Below the pieces are notes generated by a model that ran no database searches, was not told the origin of the DNA, and was given only the letters and a program-made list of their open reading frames with translations. A program made the translations under genes and the position numbers. Positions 44,739-60,906 of a stretch of DNA of 64,000 nt are shown in pieces (position 1 is the first letter of the stretch; each line of letters starts with the position of its first letter). Origin of the DNA: Fragilariopsis cylindrus CCMP1102 (Eukaryota; Bacillariophyta; Bacillariophyceae; Bacillariales; Bacillariaceae); NCBI GenBank assembly GCA_900095095.1, contig FMBT01000373.1, positions 62,001 to 126,000 on the forward strand, read 5' to 3'.

Positions 44739-47700
44739 CTATCTACACTCTAGCGCATCGCCTTCATGTATCCAAACAACTGAATTTTGTGACGAGTTAT
44801 TATTGTTGTTATTGACATCATCATCATCATTGGGTGTGACTGGGGAGTAATTAATGTTTGGAGCAGTCATTGTTTTCAAGAATATTCCAAAAACTATTTG
44901 TCCATTCCTACGGCGGTACGTTGCAAGGGCGCGTAGTGTCTTTCCCCTTTTCCCTGTTGTTGGATCGTAGTCCACCATGGTACACCTAGGACAGCTTCCT
45001 TCAACGGAAAAGTTCAGATGTCTGTTGGGAAGAGATATTACCTTCCATTCATCCTCGATGTGTAGATGATGACGATGATGACGAGAGGTATTATCCGCAA
45101 CGCCTTTGATCACGATATTAGGTCGAAACCGAATCGACCCAACAGGTTGCTGTCGTTGACTTTCAAGGACGTCATTTAATGCCGCGACTGCGTTCTCTGA
45201 TATCAATAGAATCGGTTGTTCATTGGAGAAGCTGTTATTGTCTGTTGGTGATTCCAGAGAAGACGACGAATATCGAGCTAACCAACATTGTATACCTAAA
45301 AAGGAGGTGAACCATTCAGATACGAAAGCATCTCCCCAAACCTGTGCTCCACATTTATTACCGCATACACGGACGACGTTGTCACCTCCATGATAAAGAT
45401 CATCAGATAACCTGATGGTGAGATCGTTATATCCTGGTGCTGACACAGTCATTATGTCCGTATTGGAATCAACAATAGGACAGATGAGACCAATTTTAGG
45501 ACATGTTTGTAACCGAAGAGCGGTACCTGATGTATCAACGATTGCGAACTCTCGGTCGTACTTGAGTTTCCCTCCACTATTGAGATCAAGCGGCCACTTG
45601 GGTACTTGCTGTGCCGCGCAACTTTTTATCGGAAAGAGATAGAGCTCAGAAACTTGCACCATGGTCTTATTCTTGGATATTGTATCGTCATCAGTGTTTG
45701 ATATTGGGACTGCATAAGCAGTAGCAGTACTAGCAGTACTAGCAGTACTAGCAGTACTAGCAGTACTAGCAGTAGCAGTATCGTCATTGGAATAATTATT
45801 GGTAAACCTCGTATCCAAAAATCGTACAACTACGTCCATATCTTCCCAAATACTATCCTTTCCAAAACTTACACGGATAGCTCCCGTGGGCATTCCGTTA
45901 GCAAGATCAATATGATCTCCACAAACATGGCCCGTCTTTTCGTAATTGTCGATAGCCTGCTGATCATCTAAGTTTAATGCCTTCTGACATGCACCAGGAT
46001 TACAAAAACAACCTGTTCGCAATTGCATGGGAGGATGATTCAAGGACGCTAATTTGGAAACTTCGTTGTATCCTACTGCAGATCCATCACTCCGAAATAC
46101 GTTTAAAGCAACGGTCGGTCCCCTTGAATTCGTGTTATTTTCTTCTTCATCATAATTATTATTATTTTTGTTGCTGTTGCTGTTACCCCATGCACCATAA
46201 ATACGTACAACTGACATTCCATTTTTGTGTTTCAATAGTCTTAATCGTCGAGTTAATTCCTTTGCTATACAACAAGCGTGTCGATGAATCCTGGACATAC
46301 CTCCCAATCGTTCGAGCGTATCAAAACCGTGAACAAGATTAGCGATGCCACGAAAATTACTCGTTCCACTAACCATAGATGCCAGACCTCTGTACCGGCT
46401 CTTTGGTACAGTATAATCTCGATTCGGTAACATAATATCGACCGATCCACCCCCTTGATAATATCTTTGTATATCCCTATCATTATTATTATTATTATTA
46501 CTGTGATTCCTTGTTGAAGTTTCAGATATTGATGCTGCTTCTATTATTGTATTGGCTTCTTCTTCTTCTTCTTCTTCCAACAATATTGGAATTGCTGATC
46601 TACGTACTAATAATGCACCAACTCCTGTGGGAGAACCAAACAATTTATAAAATGATAATGCTGCAAAGTCTGGATTTAACTCTTTTAAATTAATCTGATC
46701 GGTACTGGCATGTTTGGCAATATCCAACATCGTATACCAACCACTTTCACGTGCAATTGATATAATAGCTTTCGTATCAGTAGGACGATCACCACTAAAA
46801 TTGCATTCCGATGGAAATACTAACAAATTGGAATCATACCGACTATTACTACTAGCAGTAGTAGTCTCATGGCAATGACAGCAACAGTCCGAACACGATA
46901 CAACGTTATCATCGTCCTTAACTTCTCTGGATGATGACGATAATGATGATGATGATGATAATGATGACGATGATGATAGTAATATCTTTTCCTCTAATAT
47001 CTTCCAATCTTTTACATCTGTCATTTTTTCCAATTCTTTCATATCAATACAATAAAATGTTGCTCCTTCTTGGATGGCAAGTTGTCTCATCCCAACCACT
47101 GAATTATGTGAATTGGTAACGTACATGAAAATAGATGATGATAATTTCTGCTGTTGTTGTGGTTGTGGTTGACTTTGACAACATCGAATACAACAACTTG
47201 ACGATGAATTCGACGACCTCCTTCTCCTCCTCCTCAACCTCTTCCACGGAAATCGTTCGGCAATCGTTTTAAAAACTTCTGTCGCACCAGAGGTAAATAA
47301 TACTTCATATCCAGGATGACGATCCATGAGTTGTCGCTGTTGTGTGCTGTTATTATTATTATTATTATTGTCGCTGTCGTTGTCGTTGTCGTTGTAGAAG
47401 GAATCTGGTAATTGAAGAGATGCGTATCGACCGGGAATTGCTCCTAAATGTGTCAACACACGTTTTTCGGCACGTTTGATACATTTCAATGTCCGTGATG
47501 CTGCTGGACCTGTCGAATGTGGATTGGCAAGGATCTGCTGATGATGATTATATAGTATTCCTCGTTCCAGTTGTGTTTTCATTGGTAATGCGGATCCAGC
47601 ATAATCTAAGTATACTTCTCGTTCATTCTCATTATCTTCTTCGTCGTCATTATCGTCGTTGTAATTATAGTAATTACAGTCTTTTCGTTTTCGTTCACTA

Positions 47701-48197
47701 TCAGCAGCAATTCCAATTGGATAAATCAAAGAAGGAAATTCATTCGGTCTCCAATCATCAATATATCCAAGATCAGTATCATGACGATATCCATAATTAT
47801 CACCTACTCGTGCTAGGAATTCTAACTTGTTCTTCGTCATCATCGTCAGGACATGATCATGATCATGATTATGTTTTTCATGCTGCTTTTGTCGTTTTCG
47901 TCGATTTTGATTTTGATTATTGTTTTTATTATTCTTTGATGGTAGAAGTATCGTCGACCATGTTTCGAAGAAGAAGAATACAAGTATACCTATTATTATA
48001 AGTAATGCTGCTACTACCGCTAGAGTTAGGAGTAATCCATTGTTGTCGTGGGTAAAATCTGAAATTGACAATGGCAATGCGGATGAGAATGACAGCAACA
48101 GTATCGATGGTCGTGTCATATTTGAAGTCATCGGCGATGTTGTATTGCAATTAGAATTGCCATCGACAATCGAATCATTATTACTAGTACTCGTCAT
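44739..48197 (-). CDS. MOCOS: Molybdenum cofactor sulfurase with N-terminal membrane anchor
   Basis: Adds the terminal sulfur to Moco for xanthine dehydrogenase and aldehyde oxidase. Single-exon 1152-aa frame. The N-terminal aminotransferase-V (NifS-like) domain shows YLDYAGSALP, ILANPHSTGPAASRT, EVLFTSGATEVFKTIAERFP, ALSFYKLFGSPTGVGALLVR with the PLP Lys in FYK, and the persulfide-type RTGCFCNPGAC. The C-terminal MOSC domain has ELYLFPIKSCAAQ, KYDREFAIVD, RFRPNIVIKG and GSCPRCTMVDYDPTTG. Odd points are a long hydrophobic segment at residues about 54-78 (LLLTLAVVAALLIIIGILVF), which would anchor it to a membrane, several Asn/Ser/Asp insertions from microsatellites, and a TAS repeat (45717-45780) between the two domains. 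Family members are usually about 800-900 aa and soluble. Confidence 0.92.
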   Translation of the reverse strand: MTSTSNNDSIVDGNSNCNTTSPMTSNMTRPSILLLSFSSALPLSISDFTHDNNGLLLTLAVVAALLIIIGILVFFFFETWSTILLPSKNNKNNNQNQNRRKRQKQHEKHNHDHDHVLTMMTKNKLEFLARVGDNYGYRHDTDLGYIDDWRPNEFPSLIYPIGIAADSERKRKDCNYYNYNDDNDDEEDNENEREVYLDYAGSALPMKTQLERGILYNHHQQILANPHSTGPAASRTLKCIKRAEKRVLTHLGAIPGRYASLQLPDSFYNDNDNDSDNNNNNNNSTQQRQLMDRHPGYEVLFTSGATEVFKTIAERFPWKRLRRRRRRSSNSSSSCCIRCCQSQPQPQQQQKLSSSIFMYVTNSHNSVVGMRQLAIQEGATFYCIDMKELEKMTDVKDWKILEEKILLSSSSSLSSSSSLSSSSREVKDDDNVVSCSDCCCHCHETTTASSNSRYDSNLLVFPSECNFSGDRPTDTKAIISIARESGWYTMLDIAKHASTDQINLKELNPDFAALSFYKLFGSPTGVGALLVRRSAIPILLEEEEEEEANTIIEAASISETSTRNHSNNNNNNDRDIQRYYQGGGSVDIMLPNRDYTVPKSRYRGLASMVSGTSNFRGIANLVHGFDTLERLGGMSRIHRHACCIAKELTRRLRLLKHKNGMSVVRIYGAWGNSNSNKNNNNYDEEENNTNSRGPTVALNVFRSDGSAVGYNEVSKLASLNHPPMQLRTGCFCNPGACQKALNLDDQQAIDNYEKTGHVCGDHIDLANGMPTGAIRVSFGKDSIWEDMDVVVRFLDTRFTNNYSNDDTATASTASTASTASTASTATAYAVPISNTDDDTISKNKTMVQVSELYLFPIKSCAAQQVPKWPLDLNSGGKLKYDREFAIVDTSGTALRLQTCPKIGLICPIVDSNTDIMTVSAPGYNDLTIRLSDDLYHGGDNVVRVCGNKCGAQVWGDAFVSEWFTSFLGIQCWLARYSSSSLESPTDNNSFSNEQPILLISENAVAALNDVLESQRQQPVGSIRFRPNIVIKGVADNTSRHHRHHLHIEDEWKVISLPNRHLNFSVEGSCPRCTMVDYDPTTGKRGKTLRALATYRRRNGQIVFGIFLKTMTAPNINYSPVTPNDDDDVNNNNNNSSQNSVVWIHEGDALECR
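45717..45780. repeat. In-frame microsatellite, agtactagc unit
   Basis: Five to six copies of agtactagc lie between the NifS-like and MOSC domains of the sulfurase and encode a Thr-Ala-Ser repeat. Confidence 0.8.
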
Positions 48198-48831
48198 CCT
48201 TTTAGTATTATTGCTCCTCGTAGCGTCACTGTGATATCCGTATCTCTTTCGTCATATTTCTTTTGTCTGCTCTTGTATATGATTCCCTCCATCAATCAGA
48301 CCTCATCAGCAATATCGATTCACGATCTAAATGCGAATTCTGAATTCTTGTGAAATTCACGGAGGAAGTTCAAAGTATGCACCGCACAGTACTAGTAATA
48401 TTATTGAACATGTATTAGGAGGGATAATATAACGCGTTATACAGTAGCGCGGTGGATTCTGTTTGTTTCACGGAATGAATCACGAATATAATACATGCCT
48501 TTATACTACAGTAAGTTACTGAAATAATAGCAAAATTGAAAATGCAAATGAATATCTTCTTCATTTGATTTGGATGAAATATTTTTGACAAAAAGTTAAG
48601 CGTATCATCTCCATTATACAAATTATGAAGAGTAAATTTCACGATGGTCATGACAAAATAAGTTAAGAATATTTTCGATGTAAAGATAAAATGAATAGTA
48701 TTAAAATAACATACAAGGTGCTTATGTAATGTTTATGATCAGCTTTGCTCAATTCCAACTTGCCCAAAATCAATTAAAAACTAGACTGTCGCGGCCTCTT
48801 GCTTATTGCACCAATCAAAGATGTGGTAAGA

Positions 48832-48868
<37 letters not shown>
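48198..48868. other. Intergenic spacer with (AT)n
   Basis: Upstream region of the sulfurase. An (AT)n run at about 48836-48865 sits just beyond the stop of the next minus-strand gene. A 12-bp match to the MITE terminus (cacggaggaagt) is at 48358-48369 without a partner. Confidence 0.5.
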
Positions 48869-48871
<3 letters not shown>

Positions 48872-49684
48872 CAACACATCGTTCGCATCTGCACCTCTTG
48901 ATTTATCAGTCCACCATTTTGGGATTTCATCTTCACGTGACCAACTTCTTCCCATACCACCAACAACGTGACCAATTCTTTGAATAAAACCAAATACTTT
49001 ATCACCAGGAGAAGCATTTAATTTTAATCCCGCGGTATGCAACATGCCAAACACTGCCGCCTTCCCTTCTGTATTTCCTTCTAATCTATCCACTACAGCA
49101 CCCACTTGTTCGTACACAATTTTTCCTTCTGGATTCCACACTACACTAAACACGCTGACGGGTGTTTCCATTTCAATTCCAGTGGCTGGATAAATTGTAC
49201 CGTAACTATCCAAATCTGCAGAGTTCGTTCCTCTCCATCTTTGGAAGTAAAAACAACGGTAGGGATTTTCTGGATCGATACTATAACCGAATGTATCCAG
49301 TTTAATATCTGGGAAGGCAGCTTTGATTCCAAGTCCCTTCTGTGACTTTGCTAAATCGTCTCGATTAATTGGTCCAATGACAGGACCACGCAACACGTAG
49401 TCCACTGCGTAATAGTCTTCATTAAATGTTTCATCTGCTGATTGAGAAACGACGTACGTTTTAGTATTGGCCAGAACATCAAATTGTGGATTACTATCAA
49501 ATTTAAGATGTTCGAACATCGGACTCTTCGATTTCATACTAGCCGTATTAGTTTTGGATGCAGAGAACGGCGCTTGGGTTGATAAAGCAGAAGTATTGCT
49601 CACTAGCACGGCAAAGAGAAAAGCTGATAGAGTCGTCAATAACGCCGATGCGGCGCTCATATTATTTCGAAAGGATCTGGCCAT
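48869..49684 (-). CDS. Putative plastid NTF2/SnoaL-like protein
   Basis: Single-exon 271-aa protein. The N-terminus has a signal-type hydrophobic core (ALLTTLSAFLFAVLVSNTSA) followed by LSTQAPFSAS, compatible with plastid targeting. The middle (residues about 85-210) has the alpha+beta layout of NTF2-like folds: YAVDYVLRGPVIGPINRDD, then GIKAAFPDIKLDTFG, YRCFYFQRWRGTN and VSVFSVVWNPEGKIVYEQVG. The C-terminus GHVVGGMGRSW...PKWWTDKS is Trp-rich. The fold assignment is my inference; no catalytic residues can be named. Confidence 0.55.
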
Positions 49685-51023
49685 GATGAATAGAAAATTA
49701 TACTGGAGATTAATGTGATGATTTGCTAGTTGTTTGTTGTTTGTTGTTTGTTGTTTCTTATCTGTTTTATGTACAAGTTGTAATATTAAGCGACTGCTGA
49801 CTGTTTCTTATTATGCTACAGTGTAACAGTATTCATTCGTTTACAAGATGAAAATAATTGTATTCTATTAAAAGGATCGAAGTTGCTTTGAAGATGACGA
49901 CGATGAATTCTAGTAAAAAGCAGTCTTTGGTATCTTCATAGCTGCACGTGTGCATGCCGTGTCACTGATGATACATTCATGTTGAGTACTTCATGAAGTA
50001 TTAATTAGAATTCATACACGTATCGAATGAACACTGGCTCATGACTGACTGATTTCTTCTGACTCAGTCGTGAAAATACTCTTTAAACAAAAACTACAGT
50101 AACTCAGGTTCCTACAGCACTGTCAATGCTGACTAGGACACTAGCACTGCAGTACTACCTATGATCTAACTGGCATGCATATATTCGGATGACTGCAGAC
50201 ATGAAGATAGTATAACTAAACTTTCCCTATGTAACCCAACAACACCAATATAATATGTGGTGGACTTAGAAATTAAGACTTAAAATTAAAACATCATAAT
50301 AATGTATGTGGGAGGAGAGGATGATAAGAAGATGGTCAAGAGAGAGTATTGTATCCTATGTATCTCTTTAGGACTAGATTCAGAGCTCTAGGTTCTTCAA
50401 TACCAGCGCTGGCTCCATCTTCCCAGTTCCATGCTTGCTTCTCTAAACCTATTATACAATCCATCAGTTATGAGGTGTAAGCTGTACATTACATTTGAGT
50501 ATTTTACTCAAACTGGTTACTGTGATATGTTGTTGCTGTCTATCTACTTGTCTCGACTTCCCCAAACTCCACCAAAGTAGTAGTGTCCTATATAATATCT
50601 AGTATAGCTCATTGTCAGGAAATTTTCTAGCCATCTTGCTCATCAATGGTCTGTGATTAATAACATGTATCTCTTCTGTGCGTATATTATTATTCCTACC
50701 TCCTTCCTATATGTGATATCAGACTTCCCGTGTCATCCATAGTTCTCTTAACTTTCACATCCAATAAAATGATGTTAATAATAGTTATATAGGAAGAAAC
50801 GAATACATGAATACATGAATATAGCTGGGACTAATACGAGTGGCAGCATTGTATCAAAATTTATCTTGATATATATCTATCATTACTATTTTCAATTGAA
50901 TATGCTGTTTATCTATAGTTTCGAAATTCTGTTCCAACTTCTTCTAAGCAAACTAGTATTCAATTATTATATCTCAATCATTATCTATGCATATATATAT
51001 TACTGTACTGTTCAATGTCCGCA
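49685..51023. other. 1.3 kb non-coding spacer
   Basis: AT-rich. A short tgtttgt repeat lies at about 49731-49755. No gene, large inverted repeat or RNA recognised. Confidence 0.5.
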
Positions 51024-54727
<3,704 letters not shown>

Positions 54728-55626
54728 TCATCCCTTAGTTTCCTCTTTCCACAACAGTCCTACAGGTTGTTCTTCACTTTGTACTTTTTCTACGGTCTTT
54801 TCGACTATTTCGTTGATTTCTATTTGGACTTCCTCAATTGTTTGAGCAGCATTTACAATAAACCACGGTATACGACCGTCCTTCTCGTCCATTTCCTGTA
54901 GTTGACTAAACCGTTTTCGTACTCGTTGTTGCATTTCTTTCTTTTCATAACGTTCCCCACCGTAACTGCGATAGTAGTGAATATTTCGTCGGAACGAATG
55001 AGAAGGGGGGGGGGGGGGGGGAGAGGCAGGTCGAATTGTATGAGAACGAGTTTCTGACTGTTAAAAGAATTTAAATCAATCAAATAGGAAGAGGGCTGTC
55101 CGTCAATTAGTAGTTCAAATAAGGTATTTGAGATATAAAAATGTACTTACCCTCCCCGTTGTTCGGCTTCTTCTTGGGCAATATCAAGGAAAATAATAGC
55201 GTCCGGTGCAGGTAATCCCACGTCACAAGCCCGACACCAGTCGAGGTTGTCTTCTAGGCTCGGTTTGGATGACGAAAAAGCTACACCGCTATGAGCATAT
55301 CGATCGCAAATAATGTTTGCGCCATCGTCAATGAGGGTCTTTCGAAGTGCCGGTGCAGCTTCCCATCTGTTGGCGCTAAACAACAGATGAACAGCTCGAT
55401 CATCCAATTCTGATTTCGATTGTAGGTATTGATTAATTAAATCACCGACCATAGTAGTACGATCCGGAAAGCGCATAGCGACAGCAGCTAGGCCTAATCC
55501 AACCAAATGCTTTATCAGCAAAGACGCTTGTGTTGTTTTACCGCATCTATCCACTCCTTCCAACACGATGAACGCACCCCGCGAAGCCGGCTTTGCAGCT
55601 GTTTTACTGGGAATTGCTGGTATCAT
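54728..55626 (-). CDS. Thymidylate kinase (dTMP kinase)
   Basis: Phosphorylates dTMP to dTDP for DNA synthesis. Two exons, 55151..55626 and 54728..54965, with a 185-bp intron, give 237 aa, about the usual length. The P-loop is GVDRCGKTTQ. Then come AMRFPDRTTMVGDLINQYLQ with the DR(T)-type substrate motif, LLFSANRWEAAP, ICDRYAHSGVAFSS (the DRY motif) and, at the splice junction, AEQRGGYGGERYEKKEMQQR forming the LID. The acidic C-terminal helix is ordinary. No clear targeting peptide. The intron carries a G17 tract (55005-55021). Confidence 0.93.
55005..55021. repeat. G17 homopolymer inside an intron
   Basis: Seventeen consecutive G on the plus strand (C tract in the transcript), inside the single intron of the dTMP kinase gene. 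Confidence 0.9.
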
Positions 55627-55796
55627 TGTTACTTTCTTTAGTCCAAGGAGGTTTAGCTAAGAGGCTGAAGACTTACTTGTTACTTACTTGAGCTGTTTAT
55701 TACTTTACAATTCTAGCAATCAAAGTTTTTCGAAAATCATTAATAATCAAATACCAATAACCTCCGAGTCTACAAAAAATGCTATCCCTTATAATC

Positions 55797-56030
55797 AGGA
55801 GTGCGCCGAAACGCATATGCGTGTAAACGGACAACTATGGTTTACCAACTACAGGGAATAACGCATATATTTTTATTGAAGAATGATAGGAGGATCTGGT
55901 AAGATAAAACAAATAATAGATCAAAACATTTATACTGAGTAATAATGTATTTTTTTTTCTAATCGATTTTTCAAGCTTTTTACAGTCACCCCCAAAACAC
56001 TATTTACACGCATATATACGTGTACTCCTA
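55797..56030. mobile_element. Short inverted-repeat unit, possible MITE
   Basis: The left part (aggagtgcgccgaaacgcat then atgcgtgtaaa) and the right part (tttacacgcatat then acgtgtactcct) are imperfect inverted repeats of about 35 bp; the inner 13-15 bp are nearly exact. Interior is non-coding. Confidence 0.45.
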
Positions 56031-56040
56031 CGGTATTAAG

Positions 56041-56131
56041 GGCTCCTACAAAAACATAGAAATTGCGCGAATGCAGTCACGATTGATGAATCCCGAATAT
56101 CGAATCTAAATCGAAAAGGAGAATGAATATA
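56041..56131 (+). repeat. Direct repeat, copy A
   Basis: About 90 bp. The last 60 bases, from cagtcacgattgatgaatcc onward, are identical or nearly so to copy B at 57301-57361. It lies just downstream of the lumen-protein gene. Confidence 0.85.
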
Positions 56132-56386
56132 TTACTTCATATTTTTCAATATCTTAGATTTGATAAAATTCTAATATAATTTAACAGCATTATTCTTATC
56201 TTTTAATCAATATTATAATCTCCATAAACGCGAGGTTTTGGGACCATATACTGTAATAGAATCGCAATTCAGATTATAGACGCCATATTTGAGAAAAGGT
56301 ATCAGGGAGTATACTAGTATTATATTCCATAATGTATCATTTGTTCTGATGAATATATACATATATATATATATACATGTATATAT

Positions 56387-57061
56387 TTATGGCGGGGTAA
56401 CAAGTAACGATGATATGGATTTTGCAATCCGTTTCATATCTTGAACTTCTATCTTTGCCTTATCAGTGTAAACTTTGGGGGGAGTTGGTTTTCCAGATCC
56501 ACCGGCAAAGTTGGCCGAGTAGGCCATTGTATCAGCTCGATTCAATGCATTGGTAAATTCTTCGGATTGTTCTGTAAATTCCACTAAATCGGATATAGAA
56601 TCATCATTGTCACGAAGGACTTTGAAAGCCTTTTGGATTTGAAACAATGGTGATGTTTCGGTACCAAAATTAGCAGTCCCTAATTCTTTTCGAATTGCAT
56701 CTCCTCCAGCTAATGTGTCCCATCGATCCAATAACGTATCAATCGCAACGACAGATGCTTTCCATTGAGTCAATGCTGCGTCTGGGGTTATACTACTTTT
56801 TGTAGCTGCTGCAGCTGAAGCCGGTTTCGGGTTCACCATCATCGTTGCGAGTGGAAGGATTGTGGATGCGGAAAATAATGCTGCAGTAGTCTCAGAAATA
56901 AAGTTTCGACGTAGTAATTGATTGTTCGACAAAGCAACGGCTGACTGTGCTTCTGTTATTGTTGACGTTCGACTTGATGTAGGTACATTAGGCAACGACC
57001 ATGCGGCGGCGGCGGTAATAATAAGTGAAAGCAGTAATACAATTCTGGGAGACATCATCAT
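56387..57061 (-). CDS. Putative thylakoid lumen protein with twin-arginine signal (PsbQ/Psb31-like helical bundle?)
   Basis: Single-exon 224-aa precursor with three-part targeting. A signal peptide comes first (MMMSPRIVLLLSLIITAAAA, cleavage before WSLPN). Then comes a transit-like stretch, then RRNFISETTAALFSASTILP running to a PASAAA cleavage site near residue 86, which is a twin-arginine lumenal signal. The mature part (about 138 aa) is helical: TPDAALTQWKASVVAIDTLL, then LFQIQKAFKVLRDNDDS, DLVEFTEQSEEFTNALNRAD and KAKIEVQDMKRIAKSISSLL. This suits a four-helix photosystem II extrinsic protein of the PsbQ/Psb31 kind, but I cannot confirm which. Flanked by 90-bp direct repeats, with a CRE-type site about 176 bp upstream. 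Confidence 0.7.
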   Translation of the reverse strand: MMMSPRIVLLLSLIITAAAAWSLPNVPTSSRTSTITEAQSAVALSNNQLLRRNFISETTAALFSASTILPLATMMVNPKPASAAAATKSSITPDAALTQWKASVVAIDTLLDRWDTLAGGDAIRKELGTANFGTETSPLFQIQKAFKVLRDNDDSISDLVEFTEQSEEFTNALNRADTMAYSANFAGGSGKPTPPKVYTDKAKIEVQDMKRIAKSISSLLVTPP

Positions 57062-57236
57062 GGTTCTATTGCTTTAATACTGGACCCTTTACTGATCAAT
57101 ACTGATTTCTGCTCGAGAATAAGAACTATGATTGCATTATTGATGTGGTTGTTGTTTTCTTTTACTACAGAAATGATGATGAGTCCTTTGCTATATTGCT
57201 GGTGTTGTAACTTTTGACTTTTTGAAATTTTATGAT

Positions 57237-57244
57237 TGACGTCA
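57237..57244. promoter_or_regulatory. CRE-like palindrome TGACGTCA
   Basis: Exact palindrome 176 bp upstream of the lumen-protein ATG. Same element and similar spacing as at 30424. Regulatory use is inferred. Confidence 0.4.
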
Positions 57245-57271
57245 GAGAAGACTACGTATTTATAACATGAT

Positions 57272-57361
57272 GGCTTCAAAAAGACACGGAAATTAAGTGA
57301 ATTCAGTCACGATTGATGAATCCCGAATATCGAATCTAAATCGAAAAGGAGAATGAATATA
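57272..57361 (+). repeat. Direct repeat, copy B
   Basis: Second copy of the repeat at 56041-56131, about 1.2 kb away in the same orientation, in the promoter side of the lumen-protein gene. Confidence 0.85.
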
Positions 57362-57539
57362 TATATTAACAAGAATGATGATAATTTGATAATTTCACGG
57401 TAGCAATGCTGTCTATCATGGCGTGATAGTGCTCAGAAGAGAAAAATAAAGTTCAAAGATCTTTTTTTTTAACACAATATTAATCTTACAGTAGCTAGAT
57501 GAGGAAACTAGGCACATAACAGTTGCATTCATTATATAA

Positions 57540-60026
<2,487 letters not shown>

Positions 60027-60619
60027 ATGATATTCCGGAGTCATCATCAATGTCATCTTTGTTCTTCTACGGCAGAAGTTGGGAGCGTGATTGTCGTTGT
60101 CTTATTTCTTATTTCCGTCATCGCATCGCTTGCGGCAATTGATAATGGTATTGTTGTTGAGGCCGTCAGCCCACACAAATCGGTTTGTGAAGGGAAGACA
60201 TTAAGATATTTCCATCTCGCCCACGATGATACTGATGGGTTTATGATGACTCTTGATAATGATAAGGTGGTTTCTACTGCTACTGCTACTACGACTACAA
60301 CAACTACTAATCCACCTTATTCTTGGACGACGATTGAACGAGGTGGTGGTTTGTCAAATTTTGTTCCTGCGGGATATAATCCATTTGGGTATAAGATTAC
60401 AGAGTTAGGATCACAATTTTAGAATTTGATGGTTCATTAGATTCGGATGTTGGACGATTTTTAGCTTCCGTCAAAACAACAAAACGAAAACGATTCGTTA
60501 CTATCAAAGAACAATGGTTGGAAATTGTCCGTGTTTCAAAAAAAGGGCAGTCAATGAGGATATATAGAAATCTTGAAGATTTAATTGCATTTTGTATAAA
60601 GGCTAAATTGTTGGATTAA
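60027..60619 (+). CDS. Conserved-looking small protein with signal peptide; one apparent frame break
   Basis: From the ATG at 60027 the frame runs to a TAG at 60420. Adding one T to the T4 run 60417-60420 carries it on to a TAA at 60617-60619, for about 197 aa in total. A hydrophobic signal segment lies at about residues 20-38 (VGSVIVVVLFLISVIASLAA). After a Thr-rich linker comes a compact domain: GYNPFGYKITELGSQF, then LEFDGSLDSDVGRFLAS, TIKEQWLEIVRVSKKGQSMR and IYRNLEDLIAFCIKAKLLD. The downstream part has all the look of conserved coding sequence, so the break is probably an assembly error. It is secreted or plastid-directed. The function is unknown; it is divergent from PDS. Confidence 0.65.
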
Positions 60620-60906
60620 ATAAAAACAACTAATTAATTGACTAAATAATTACAGTAATTTTAAACAGGATAACAATGATCAAATTTTGAGGTGATACGG
60701 CAGTGCAACAATACCCATGACAGTAACAGAGAACGATTTTTTGTTAATTTGCTGAAAATGCTGCAAAGTATTACTGGAATCATACCTCTATTGAATTATG
60801 TTTGTAAATATAGAACATATGATCGCTTTATTTTCTCTCGTATGGACGCTTCCTAGCTACTCGCTTTTTATTCAGTTATCAAGTATTGTTATTCCTTGTT
60901 CTACAT

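Larger units (their letters stand above)
55627..56386. other. Spacer with a possible MITE and repeat copy A
   Basis: No gene. Holds the inverted-repeat unit 55797-56030 and the first copy of an 85-90 bp direct repeat (56041-56131). Confidence 0.5.
57062..57539. other. Promoter region of the lumen-protein gene
   Basis: Contains TGACGTCA (57237-57244), copy B of the direct repeat (57272-57361) and, on the right, the 3' side of phytoene desaturase. Confidence 0.5.

Noticed and set aside
48358-48369. 12-bp match (cacggaggaagt) to the end of the 6.3 kb MITE
   Set aside because: No inverted partner nearby and no further similarity; chance or a tiny relic cannot be told apart.
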